A stretch of 63,394 bases of DNA from an uncultured Granulosicoccaceae bacterium (GTDB lineage Bacteria; Pseudomonadota; Gammaproteobacteria; Granulosicoccales; Granulosicoccaceae), in assembly GCA_937957915.1 (NCBI GenBank), contig CALGNZ010000080.1:1-63394 (forward strand), in the 5' to 3' direction. This document shows, piece by piece, positions 47,106 through 56,600 of this stretch. The first letter of the stretch is position 1; each line of letters starts with the position of its first letter. The notes below the pieces were generated by a model. It did no database searches, was not told the origin of the DNA, and was given only the letters and a program-made list of their open reading frames with translations. A program made the position numbers and the translations under genes.

Positions 47106-47540
47106 TCACAATTGCTTTAGTCGACGGGTGATCTCGTCAGTAGTCAGGTCTTCAATAGTTTTGCTCAGTATCCACAGGTGTCCGCCTGGGTCGGCAACGC
47201 GGCCTTCGCGTTTTCCATAAGGTCTGTCCGCTATTTCAATAATGACTTTGCCGCCGTTTTCAACCATGCGTCTGGCCACCTCATCAGGATCAGCAACCGT
47301 TAGATGCATAAGGCAGGGAGAGCCCTTGAGTGAGAGAGGATCAGGCAAGCCCCACTCGGGTACGCTCTGGGTTAATGAAAATATAGCATTGCCGATAGAA
47401 ATGGCTGCATGGACAATGCGATTCTGATCGTCAGTAAAGCGCTCGATAATACTGGCGCCGAAAGCCTGCTGATAGTAGTCGAGTGCTCGCTGCGGGTCAG
47501 CGACGACAAGTCTTGGATGTAGATCTGTTTGAGTAGTCAT
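47106..47540 (-). CDS. VOC-family (glyoxalase/PhnB-like) protein
   Basis: This 144-residue protein has two beta-alpha-beta-beta-beta modules of the vicinal oxygen chelate fold: LVVADPQRALDYYQQAFGA at the start and HLTVADPDEVARRMVENGG in the second half, ending GRVADPGGHLWILS. It most resembles PhnB-like members, which are often of unknown substrate. It starts 14 bp after the AraC-type regulator gene on the same strand, so it is probably controlled or co-expressed with it. Confidence 0.85.
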   Translation of the reverse strand: MTTQTDLHPRLVVADPQRALDYYQQAFGASIIERFTDDQNRIVHAAISIGNAIFSLTQSVPEWGLPDPLSLKGSPCLMHLTVADPDEVARRMVENGGKVIIEIADRPYGKREGRVADPGGHLWILSKTIEDLTTDEITRRLKQL

Positions 47541-47554
47541 GCCCTAAAAGTACG

Positions 47555-48382
47555 CTACCGGAGATTTGACGTCTTGAATAATTTATCCGACGTGACATGG
47601 GCGTGGTGACATTCGTTGGTGAGGGGCTGGTGATGTGTCGGCGCATTGCCGCTGAAGTGGCGGAATTCACGCGTAAAGTGCGGCTGATCGGAGAATCCGT
47701 TGGACAGCGCTATTTCCGTCAACGGCACATCATCAGATAGTGGCCCCAGTGTTGAGTTGAAACGGTCGACTCGGGCAAATATCTTAGGGCGAACTCCAAT
47801 CCGTCTTTCAAAGAGATTGTGTAGTGCGCGTTGCGACAAGCCGGTTTTCCTGCGGATGGCTGAAATAGTTACGCCTGACTGCATCGAACAAAGGATATGT
47901 TCCAGCAACCTGTTTTCGTCATCCCGGCAGATAAGATGTTCGACCAGAAAATATTCGATCAACCGACAACGCTCAACCGGATCTGCTTCACGAACAAGAC
48001 TGTCGCGTAATCCTGTTGCCCGCTGGCCCCAAAGTTCCGTGGCGTCGACAATCGAATCAGTAAATAGTGACGCGCTGGCATTGCAAAATGCACTTAGCCC
48101 ATAGCTGCTAAACGCAACACCGCACACGTTGCGTTTTTGCTTTGTGTCGATGAGCAATGGTGTCGTTAGTAAACCCTGTGCAGCAACCGGCCCTGTTGTT
48201 CGCAACACCCGGTGCGGGTCTGTCCAGTGTCTGAGTTCATGTTCGTGGAGATTAACGAGAAGCTGGCTGTTAACACCGGCCTGCACATGTTCAAACTCAT
48301 GCGCGGGTTCAGCCTGATAACACCAGATTGACTGCACTAACCCGGTTAGTTTCTGGCTGCGAGGTGTTGTTGAATAATTCAT
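47555..48382 (-). CDS. AraC-family transcriptional regulator
   Basis: This 275-residue regulator has an N-terminal ligand-binding-type domain (about 1-150) and a C-terminal pair of helix-turn-helix motifs: ISAIRRKTGLSQRALHNLF and LTEIALSNGFSDQPHFTREF. The ATG at 48382 lies 4 bp after the stop of the dehydrogenase gene; an extended start at 48406 would overlap that gene. It is probably the local regulator of the dehydrogenase-AraC-VOC operon, though this is inferred from position only. Confidence 0.87.
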   Translation of the reverse strand: MNYSTTPRSQKLTGLVQSIWCYQAEPAHEFEHVQAGVNSQLLVNLHEHELRHWTDPHRVLRTTGPVAAQGLLTTPLLIDTKQKRNVCGVAFSSYGLSAFCNASASLFTDSIVDATELWGQRATGLRDSLVREADPVERCRLIEYFLVEHLICRDDENRLLEHILCSMQSGVTISAIRRKTGLSQRALHNLFERRIGVRPKIFARVDRFNSTLGPLSDDVPLTEIALSNGFSDQPHFTREFRHFSGNAPTHHQPLTNECHHAHVTSDKLFKTSNLR

Positions 48383-48386
48383 GAGT

Positions 48387-49466
48387 CTATGCGAAGCGAT
48401 GTCCAAGTGCGTCGAGCTTAAGTTGAAAGTCGGGGTTATCCAGCACGCCCTGATTTACAACTGAGCCGGGTGCTTTGCCTTGCATTACATCGAGGCAGGC
48501 TTTTACATCGACATCGCCCAACCCTGCCAGACACTGATCGGTAAAGCACAGCGCATGGGGCGACAATATTACGTTGTCCATCTTTAAAAGCGGATTGTCA
48601 GCACTGATAGGTTCCTGTTCAAAGACATCGAGGCCCGCGCCGGCAATACTGCCGTTTTGCAGTGCAGTGATCAGTGCAGTTTCATCTACAACAGGGCCTC
48701 GCGCGGTATTGATGATATAGGCGGACTGCTTCATCATCGCCAGACGTTCTGCGTTTACGATATGCCGGGTCTCGTCGTTCAGCATGCAGTTGACGGTTAA
48801 AAAATCTGCCTGTTGAAAAACGGCTTCGAGTGCCACCAGTTCCACATTGAGAGACTGTGCTACAGCAGGGTCAACGTAGGGATCATGGGCGATCAGTGTC
48901 ATGCCGAATGGCTGTGCCAAACGAAATACCTCCGCGCCAATATTACCCAGCCCAATTCCGCCGAGTGTGCGGCCAACCAGACCCGTTCCATTGTAGTGTG
49001 TTTTTACCGCCCAGCCGGCATCAGACTGCCGTGTCAGTTTATCTTTCTCGGGCATGCGAAGTGTCAGCGCCAGCAGAAAACCCATAACCGTTGTTGCAAC
49101 CGGGCGTCTGACACCATCAGGTGCGATAGCGAGGGCGACCGCATGATTGCTGCAGGCATCAATATTGATGGTGTCATAGCCAACGCCATAACGTGCGATC
49201 GCTGTTAGTGGTTGATTGCTGACAAACGAATTCTCATCGATACGCTCAAGCATTAAAATTATCGCGTCGTTGTCAGCGATATCGTCGGCGCTGAGGGTGC
49301 CGCTACCCACGTCGGGCAGGGTAGTAACTCTTATTTGGTCATTGGATTCAAGGCGGCTTAGGTCAACTTCCGGAATCACCAGTGTGCCGTCGGGCTTTCT
49401 GAGGTCTGCGCTGATACCGATTCTGAATTGACTGGCGTCGGCAGAGGGTGTTGGTTGTAAACTCAT
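48387..49466 (-). CDS. D-2-hydroxyacid dehydrogenase (CtBP/PGDH family)
   Basis: This 359-residue NAD-dependent dehydrogenase has the Rossmann motif GLGNIGAEVFRLA, the catalytic Arg in NTARGPVVDE, Glu in FEQEP and His in LSPHALCFTD. It should interconvert a 2-oxoacid and a D-2-hydroxyacid (3-phosphoglycerate, glyoxylate or related) in the cytoplasm. It leads an operon with an AraC regulator and a VOC protein, and is divergent from the DUF1989-GcvT gene. The annotated 5' ends of those two divergent genes would overlap if the upstream GTG of the latter were used. Confidence 0.88.
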   Translation of the reverse strand: MSLQPTPSADASQFRIGISADLRKPDGTLVIPEVDLSRLESNDQIRVTTLPDVGSGTLSADDIADNDAIILMLERIDENSFVSNQPLTAIARYGVGYDTINIDACSNHAVALAIAPDGVRRPVATTVMGFLLALTLRMPEKDKLTRQSDAGWAVKTHYNGTGLVGRTLGGIGLGNIGAEVFRLAQPFGMTLIAHDPYVDPAVAQSLNVELVALEAVFQQADFLTVNCMLNDETRHIVNAERLAMMKQSAYIINTARGPVVDETALITALQNGSIAGAGLDVFEQEPISADNPLLKMDNVILSPHALCFTDQCLAGLGDVDVKACLDVMQGKAPGSVVNQGVLDNPDFQLKLDALGHRFA

Positions 49467-52183
49467 TATCGAGTGGTCTCCTTAGCTATCTTTATGGCTC
49501 GCTGACGCCGGCTCAAATCAGCTTTACCAATGCTGTTGTTCCGAATAAAAGCTGTCTGACCTGCGAAGCCTGGTGGCGCTATACACACAGCTTGAAGGCC
49601 GCGCCTGCTTTCACCGCGCCTGCTTTCACTGCGGTAGTACCGGTTGCCGGGTTGCATAGGCAGCCGCCGCGTCTGCAGACCACAGCACATCTTGACCTGT
49701 TGAATGTATACCGGCTAACATCATCTTCACTGGCCAACTCAGTTCGTCATTTCACAATACAAGCTGGAGCGAACAAAATCGAGTCTGTATTCAAGCCCGA
49801 GCCACTTGCCTGGCTTTATCAGCCGCCAAACGGCGGCTTCGATTCAAAAGCGCGGCACTATCGTGGTTACAACACGCAGACCCGCATACGTTGTTTACGA
49901 CCGGCGAGGCCGGTAAAGTTACAACTGGAGTCTGGTGATCTGGTCACTCTCACCAATACTGATGGTGCGACTCCGGTACTGTTAATTGCATTGAACGAGC
50001 ACGGCGATGCGAACTTTGCATCGATCGGCCTGGCGAACAACCCCACAATAGATGTCACTGATCTGCTGATGACCACAAGGGCCAGCAGAGTTCAGTCTGC
50101 GGCCCCTGGCCTTGCTGACATATCACAGTGGTACGCCAGTCAGGGCGGTAGTGATGATAGTCCTCTCAAAGCCGTGCAAATCTTTGATCTGAAAACTGCC
50201 GTTTCTGAAGCGTTTACCCTGCGCGCCAGTTCCCCCGCTACTTTGTGGATGCTCGTTGATCCGCTGCAAACTCTGAGCAACGAGTGTCTGCTGACAGGTC
50301 AAATGGGTGGGGCTGTTGCATTTGAACACGTGCGTAACAACAATACGGTCAGAGTACTGCCGGAACCGCTGGGCGATGTCCGCGAAGAATTCACCGTACC
50401 ACGCGGTACAGCCAGGGCCTACGAGGTGCAGGAGGGTGAAGTAATACAGGTGATCGATGTTGATGGCCAGCAGTGTTCTGATTTTATGGCGCTGAACGCC
50501 AGGGCGCTTGAGCGGGGTAATGAACGCTGCATAGATTCTACCGTTACCCGGTCAATGGTTCGAGGTGCTTACCCGATTCCCGGTTTACATGATAAATTTT
50601 TTGATCAGGACCTTCGACCACTGTTAAAACTAAAACAGGATACCGTCGGTCGGCACGATACCTTTGCCTATGCCTGTACCGCGCGTGGCTACGAAGAACG
50701 GGGTTTTTTTGGCCATCTCAATTGTTCCGACAATATCAGTCAGGTCTACGCACCCTACGGGATACAGCAACGGGCGGCGTGGCCTGCGATTAATTTCTTT
50801 TTTAATTCGTGGATTGACCACGGTGATAATCTTATTCAGTCAGATGAGGCGTGGTCACAGCCAGGCGACTACGTGGCAATGGAGGCAATGACAGATTTGG
50901 TCGCTGTGTCCACTGCCTGTCCAGACGACGTTGATCCTATCAATGGCTGGAATCCTACTGATATACACGTACGAATCTATCGCAAGAATACACCTGTACG
51001 GCATGCGGTTGCCTATCGCAGTGAGCCGGACGCGGAGGCAATATTGACCGAACACTCAGCCTTTCATGCAAGAACCAGCGCGCTCACCCGGCAGTTTGTT
51101 GTGGCGCGTGATCTGTGGTTGCCAGGGTCATACGAATCTACACGAGCGCATGAAGAATACGACGCCTGCCGTAATGCCGTTACCATCCAGGACATGTCGT
51201 CGATTCGCAAGTTTGATGTACTGGGGCCCGATGCCGAAGCGCTGTTGCAAAAAGCGACGACCCGGGACATTACGCGCCTCAGTGTCAATCGAGGTATCTA
51301 CGCATTACTTTGTGATGACACTGGCAGTGTTATCGATGATGGCACCTTGTTCAGATTAACACCCGATACGTTCCGCTGGTGTTGTGGTTCTGACGACAGT
51401 GGCCTGCAACTGAAAGCAGTAGCAGAATCTTCCGGCCTGAACGTGTGGATAAAATCGCTTTATGGTGCCATGCCTAACCTGGCAGTACAGGGGCCTGATA
51501 GTCGCGAGTTGATGCGGCGTATTTGCTTTACCCAGCCGACCAACACCGATGTTGATCAGTTGCGATGGTTTGGCTCGACCATCGCACGATTGTATGACCG
51601 TGAAGGAGAGCCTTTTCAGCTGACTCGCAGTGGTTATACCGGTGAACTGGGTTATGAGATTTTTTGTCATGAGCAAAGTGCATTGCCAATATGGGACGCA
51701 CTAATGCAGGCCGGTGCAGATTTGGGTATCACCCCGATGGGTCTCGATGCGCTGGACACTATTCGCATTGAAGCGGGCTTGATGGCTGCCGGTGCCGAGT
51801 TCACCCCGGATGTGGACGCATTTGAGGCAGGGCTGGGTTTTGCGGTTGATTTAAAAAAAGAAAGTTTTATTGGCAAGCAGGCACTTCTGCGTAATAGTGA
51901 GTCACCAAGGCGTGTACTGAAAGGCCTTCGATTTTACGGGCACGAGGCCCCTGCGCATGGCGACCCGGTGATGGCAGGGCGCAGAAATATTGGTGTGGTT
52001 ACCAGCGCCACAGTGTCACCGGCCCTTGATGCAGCAATCGCAATGGCACGACTGTCCGTCGAGCATGCCGACACAGGTACCGAAATAGAGGTTGGTAAAC
52101 TCGATGGCCATGGCAAACGTCTCAAGGCCGAGGTGTGTGACATTCCTTTCGTTGATCCTACTCGAAGCCGTGCACGGGCATAG
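49448..52183 (+). CDS. DUF1989-GcvT fusion protein (aminomethyltransferase family)
   Basis: The open frame encodes 911 residues. Residues about 310-515 form a DUF1989 domain (TARAYEVQEGEVIQVIDVDG and STACPDDVDPINGWNPTDIH); about 535-905 form a GcvT/DmdA-like folate-dependent methyltransferase (VQGPDSREL, SGYTGELGYEIF, TPMGLDALDTIRIEAGL, VTSATVSPALDAAIAMA). Residues 120-305 are conserved-looking but unassigned. GcvT-like enzymes move a methyl or aminomethyl group to tetrahydrofolate. The start is unresolved: the GTG at 49448 overlaps the divergent gene, no in-frame ATG occurs for about 200 codons, and a TTG at 49700 is one alternative. Confidence 0.82.
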   Translation: MLVVNSLSSGLLSYLYGSLTPAQISFTNAVVPNKSCLTCEAWWRYTHSLKAAPAFTAPAFTAVVPVAGLHRQPPRLQTTAHLDLLNVYRLTSSSLANSVRHFTIQAGANKIESVFKPEPLAWLYQPPNGGFDSKARHYRGYNTQTRIRCLRPARPVKLQLESGDLVTLTNTDGATPVLLIALNEHGDANFASIGLANNPTIDVTDLLMTTRASRVQSAAPGLADISQWYASQGGSDDSPLKAVQIFDLKTAVSEAFTLRASSPATLWMLVDPLQTLSNECLLTGQMGGAVAFEHVRNNNTVRVLPEPLGDVREEFTVPRGTARAYEVQEGEVIQVIDVDGQQCSDFMALNARALERGNERCIDSTVTRSMVRGAYPIPGLHDKFFDQDLRPLLKLKQDTVGRHDTFAYACTARGYEERGFFGHLNCSDNISQVYAPYGIQQRAAWPAINFFFNSWIDHGDNLIQSDEAWSQPGDYVAMEAMTDLVAVSTACPDDVDPINGWNPTDIHVRIYRKNTPVRHAVAYRSEPDAEAILTEHSAFHARTSALTRQFVVARDLWLPGSYESTRAHEEYDACRNAVTIQDMSSIRKFDVLGPDAEALLQKATTRDITRLSVNRGIYALLCDDTGSVIDDGTLFRLTPDTFRWCCGSDDSGLQLKAVAESSGLNVWIKSLYGAMPNLAVQGPDSRELMRRICFTQPTNTDVDQLRWFGSTIARLYDREGEPFQLTRSGYTGELGYEIFCHEQSALPIWDALMQAGADLGITPMGLDALDTIRIEAGLMAAGAEFTPDVDAFEAGLGFAVDLKKESFIGKQALLRNSESPRRVLKGLRFYGHEAPAHGDPVMAGRRNIGVVTSATVSPALDAAIAMARLSVEHADTGTEIEVGKLDGHGKRLKAEVCDIPFVDPTRSRARA
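49601..49630 (+). repeat. 15-bp tandem duplication
   Basis: GCGCCTGCTTTCACC (49601-49615) is followed by GCGCCTGCTTTCACT (49616-49630), one mismatch. It lies in the doubtful 5' part of the DUF1989-GcvT frame, where it would encode APAFTAPAFTA. Low-complexity content here supports a true start further downstream. Confidence 0.85.
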
Positions 52184-52372
52184 GCGTTTGCAAGGGGCAA
52201 ATCGATGGACGCGGCCCTGCAGAGTTCTGGCAGCGATACTGGAGAGCGATACCGGAGTAAGCTCACCGGACTGCCGAGCGCCTTATGCATAGGTGCTGGT
52301 TAACAATTCATCGTGGTTATCGTGCCGTTGACAACCTGACAAAAAATTGATCCTGTTTTAAAGAGAATGTTT

Positions 52373-53059
52373 ATGACAACTTATGCCATTGAGGTTCCTG
52401 CAGTTGTGACGCTTCCGGTTGCGGGCACTGACGCAAAGTTTCCGGTCCGACGTGTGTACTGTATCGGTCGTAACTATGCAGCACATGCCATAGAAATGGG
52501 TCACGACCCGGATCGTGAGGCTCCCTTTTTCTTTCAAAAAAATCCGAACAACCTGGATGTGTCCGGTGAGTTTCCATACCCGGCGAAATCCTCTGATGTT
52601 CACCATGAACTCGAGATGGCGGTAATGCTGCAGTCAGGCGGCGATAACATCGCAATAGAAGATGCGCTGAATCATGTCTTTGGTTATGCGTTGTCACTGG
52701 ATATGACCAGGCGTGATTTGCAGGGTGAGCAAAAGAAACTGGGCCGTCCATGGGAAATAGGCAAAGCGTTCGAGCGGTCCGCGCCGGTTGGGATAATCCA
52801 TACCGTAGATGATGTTGGCCACCTTGATCGGGGCAGGGTCGAGCTGAAAGTAAATGGTGAGGTGAAACAGGAAGGTGATCTTAATCAGATGATATGGAAG
52901 GTACCGGAGATGATTTCCTATTTATCCGAGTATTTTACACTGGCCGCGGGTGATGTCATTCTATCTGGCACACCGGCAGGCGTAGGGCCTGTTCAACGGG
53001 GCGATACAATGGATATCAGTATTGCAGGGTTGGGGGCTATGACGGTGCCGGTGGTGTAA
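52373..53059 (+). CDS. Fumarylacetoacetate hydrolase (FAH)-family protein
   Basis: This 228-residue protein has the FAH fold: YCIGRNYAAHAIEMG, the metal-binding HHELEMAVML with paired glutamates, YALSLDMTRRDLQ, and GDVILSGTPAGVGPVQRGD. The family hydrolyses or decarboxylates 2-oxo or acylpyruvate-type compounds with Mg2+ or Mn2+. AGAGA before the ATG at 52373 favours that start over 52367. It follows the DUF1989-GcvT gene by 190 bp in the same direction and could act in the same catabolic route, but the substrate is not identifiable. Confidence 0.88.
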   Translation: MTTYAIEVPAVVTLPVAGTDAKFPVRRVYCIGRNYAAHAIEMGHDPDREAPFFFQKNPNNLDVSGEFPYPAKSSDVHHELEMAVMLQSGGDNIAIEDALNHVFGYALSLDMTRRDLQGEQKKLGRPWEIGKAFERSAPVGIIHTVDDVGHLDRGRVELKVNGEVKQEGDLNQMIWKVPEMISYLSEYFTLAAGDVILSGTPAGVGPVQRGDTMDISIAGLGAMTVPVV

Positions 53060-53069
53060 GTGGATTAAC

Positions 53070-53172
53070 ACCCGTGGTTTAACTCCGTGGTTTAACTCCG
53101 TGTTTTTACCCCTGGTTATACCCCCTGGTTATACACCCAGGTTTTACCCGTGTTTTTACCCGTGGTTATATA
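53070..53172 (+). repeat. Degenerate tandem repeat, about eight 11-16 bp units
   Basis: Successive units resemble CCCGTGGTTTAACT: CCGTGGTTTAACT, CCGTGTTTTTAC, CCCTGGTTATACC, CCCTGGTTATACAC, CCAGGTTTTAC, CCGTGTTTTTAC and CCGTGGTTATA. The array starts 11 bp after the FAH-family stop. The remaining gap to the GGDEF/EAL gene (53173-53608) contains no gene I can support. The array may be a binding array, a slippage product or part of an untranslated leader. Confidence 0.75.
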
Positions 53173-53608
53173 TAAAGGCTTTACCTGGAGGCTCAATCCG
53201 GGGATTCAACACAGTGGAGCTATAACCAGATGGTATGCAACTCAGTGGCAATGTGTCTGCTGCCAGCAGCCAACCAGCCAATCTGTCTGCCAAAGGCAAA
53301 ATCAGTATAGAGTATTGAAGGTTTGAATTTTTCCGCAATAGCGCTTTTTCACTGAAGCGAACGTTCGTTCTATACGTAGGCCCGCTGATAACTGGCCGAA
53401 CAACGCCGGATTTCAACAATTTTTGCGAAACGAGCTATTCTTTGCCAGAAGCCGGGGTGAAGAATCACGGCCGGTAACTCTTTCGTTCTTGGACGTTCTC
53501 CCTGCTTGTTTGCTGATAGTGGATGGTAACCGGATGTAGTTGGTGTTGCTTTAACCTGCAGCCTGAATGTGGTGAGAGATTGCTTTCCACCGAGATAAGG
53601 CTCTATGA

Positions 53609-56600
53609 ATGCCGCAATTGAGTGAAGCGCAACGGATTGAATCTCTGCGTCGCCTTAAAGTTCTGGACACGCCTTCGGATTCTGTTTTCGACGGATTGGT
53701 GGAGGTCGCGGCGGCAGTCTGTGGTGTTCCGATATCTTTGATATCCTTAATTGATAACGATCGCCAGTGGTTTAAGGCAAATATTGGATTGCCGGGCGTA
53801 ACAGAAACGCCGCGCGAAGTTGCCTTTTGCAATCACACAATACAGTCTGATAACGACATATTGGAAATTTGCGATGCGTCTGTCGACCCGCGATTTTCTG
53901 CCAACCCGTTGGTAACCGGCCACCCCGATATCCGTTTTTATGCTGGTCATGTCCTAAGGCTAGACGACGGTGCAATCGCCGGGACGTTGTGTGTGATTGA
54001 TCGTGTTCCCAAACATTTGAATCAGCAGCAACGAATAATTCTGGCCAGCCTCGCAAATGCTGCAGCAAAAATTCTGGAAACCCGGCGCATCCATGATGAC
54101 TTACTATCCAGCGAAGCTCACTTTCGAACGCTTTGTGAGACGTCACCGTTCGGTATTTTTAAAGCCGACTCAGATGGCTCCTTTACGTATACGAATCAGC
54201 GCATGCAGGAGATACTCGATGTGCCCGCTGAAAAAGCGCTTGCGCAGGGCTGGAGTGAATCTGTACACCCGGAAGACAAAGATGCACTAATCAACGGGTG
54301 GCGCCGTGCGGTAGGCCGGCACGAGGAATTTACTGACGAGTTTCGCACGCTCAGAAGTGATGATTCAATTGGCTATGCTCGCGTCAAGGCGCGTCCAGTA
54401 ACCACTGTTGATGGCGCTTTAAGTGGTCACGTGGGTGCGGTGGCAGATATCACAGAGCAGATTGTCGAAAAGAAGGCGCTGCAAAAGGAGCGAACCAGAC
54501 TTGAGTCATTGATCTACGGGACAGGGGCCGGGTGCTGGGAGTGGAATATCCTGACTGGTGAGGTGCGTATAAACAATTATTGGTCGGCGATCGCCGGCAG
54601 AAATTTAAGCAATTTTTCGCCTTCAGTAGATACATGCAGAGCGATCATACATCCGCATGATCTGGCGCGTGTCGAACCACTGCTGTTGGCGCATTTTAAG
54701 AGTGAGGTACCACAATATGAAGCGGAGTTGCGGATAAAGCACAGGGATGGGCGCTGGGTTTGGGTACTCGACCGTGGCCGTGTAATAACACGTACTGCTG
54801 ATGGCAAAGCAGAATGGATGTTCGGCTCACGCATAGATATTAATCAACGAAAGCTTCAGGAGCAGGCGCTGCACCGCAGTGAGCAGTTATTGGCACAAAC
54901 TGGCCGAGTGGCGAATGTGGGTGGCTGGCAGATGGATATCGCTAGCGGGGAAATTCTCTGGACTGATCAAACCTGTGTCATTCACGGCCTGCCGCCAGGC
55001 TATAAACCGGATTTGGCAAGTGCTATTAGTTATTATGCGCCGGAGGCGCGCCCGGTTATTCAAAATGCCGTTGAGAAGGCGATCAATGACGGCAAGGGCT
55101 GGGATCTGGAGTTGCCATTCATTCAGGCAAATGGCAACAGAATCTGGGTGCGGGCTCAGGGCGCAGTCGAGTATGACGGTGATCAGCCCGCTCGGTTGGT
55201 TGGCGCATTTCAGGACATCACGGAACGCAGGCTGCAGCTGCATGAGATCGCTAATGCACATGAACGGGTAACCCTGGCAACACGAAGTGGCAACATCGGG
55301 GTATGGGACTGGAATGTAACCGATGACGAACTGACCTGGTCGCAGGAGATGTTTCATCTCTATGACGTCGACAGTGCAGTAGAGAGGGTCAGCTATGATT
55401 TATGGCAAAGCCGCGTACACCCGGATGATCGTGAAAAAGCAGTGGCCGAGTTACTCTATGCGATCGGGCATCTGGACTCTGTTGACAGCGAATTCAAAGT
55501 GCGGTGGCGTGACGGTAGTGTGCACTACCTGAGATCAACGGGCAATGTAAAGAGGAACGGAAACGGAACCGTCACGCGAGTATTAGGGGTTAACTGGGAT
55601 GTTACGCCATTGAGAAAAATGGCAAACGAAATTGCGCAGCAACATGAGCTTCTTCGCGTAACCCTGCAATCGATCGGTGATGCTGTGATCACAACCGATG
55701 CGAGTGGTCATGTGAGCTGGATGAATCCGGTCGCAGAAGAGATGACGGGTTGGTCTATGTCTCTGGCTATGGGAAATTCCCTGACCAGTGTATTTAACAT
55801 CATTGATGAGAAGACTCGTCAGGTTGCCATCAATCCGGTTGATGCCTGTCTCAGGGGCGAAACTGTATCAAAACATGATATGCAAACACTGCTGGTATCA
55901 AAAGACGGTACTGAACACGGAATAGAAGAATCAGCGGCGCCCATTCGTAACCTCGACAACGAAATTCTGGGTTCGGTACTCGTGTTTCATGATGTTACCG
56001 AGGCTCGGCGCCTGTCTGATGAAATGAGCTATCGGGCGACTCATGATTCGTTGACCAAACTCACCAATCGCTCAGAGTTTGAAGCGCGCCTGCAAACAAC
56101 ACTCGACAAATCACGAACATCGCCATGCCAAAACGCGCTCATGTACATTGACCTTGATCAGTTCAAACTCGTCAATGATACGTGCGGTCATACCGTAGGA
56201 GATCAGTTGCTAAAACAAGTATCCAGGCTGTTAGGCCAGTGTATAGGTGGAGCAGATACGCTCGCCCGGCTTGGCGGCGATGAATTTGGAGTAATACTTG
56301 AAGACCGCAGCACGGCCAGTGCAAAACGTATTGCGCAGCGGATGTGTGAAAGCATAGACGAGTTTCGTTTCATCCATGATAGACAACGTTTCCGTATAGG
56401 TGCCAGCATTGGTTTAATACCGCTCGACAACAGATGGGACAGTACAGCCGCAGCCATGCAGGCCGCGGATATCTCTTGTTATACCGCCAAGGAGGCGGGT
56501 CGAAATCGTGTGCACGAATGGTATGATACCGACGAAAAGATGCAGGCCCGCAGAGACGACATGCAATGGGCATCCAGGCTGGAGCAGGCCATCGAAGACA

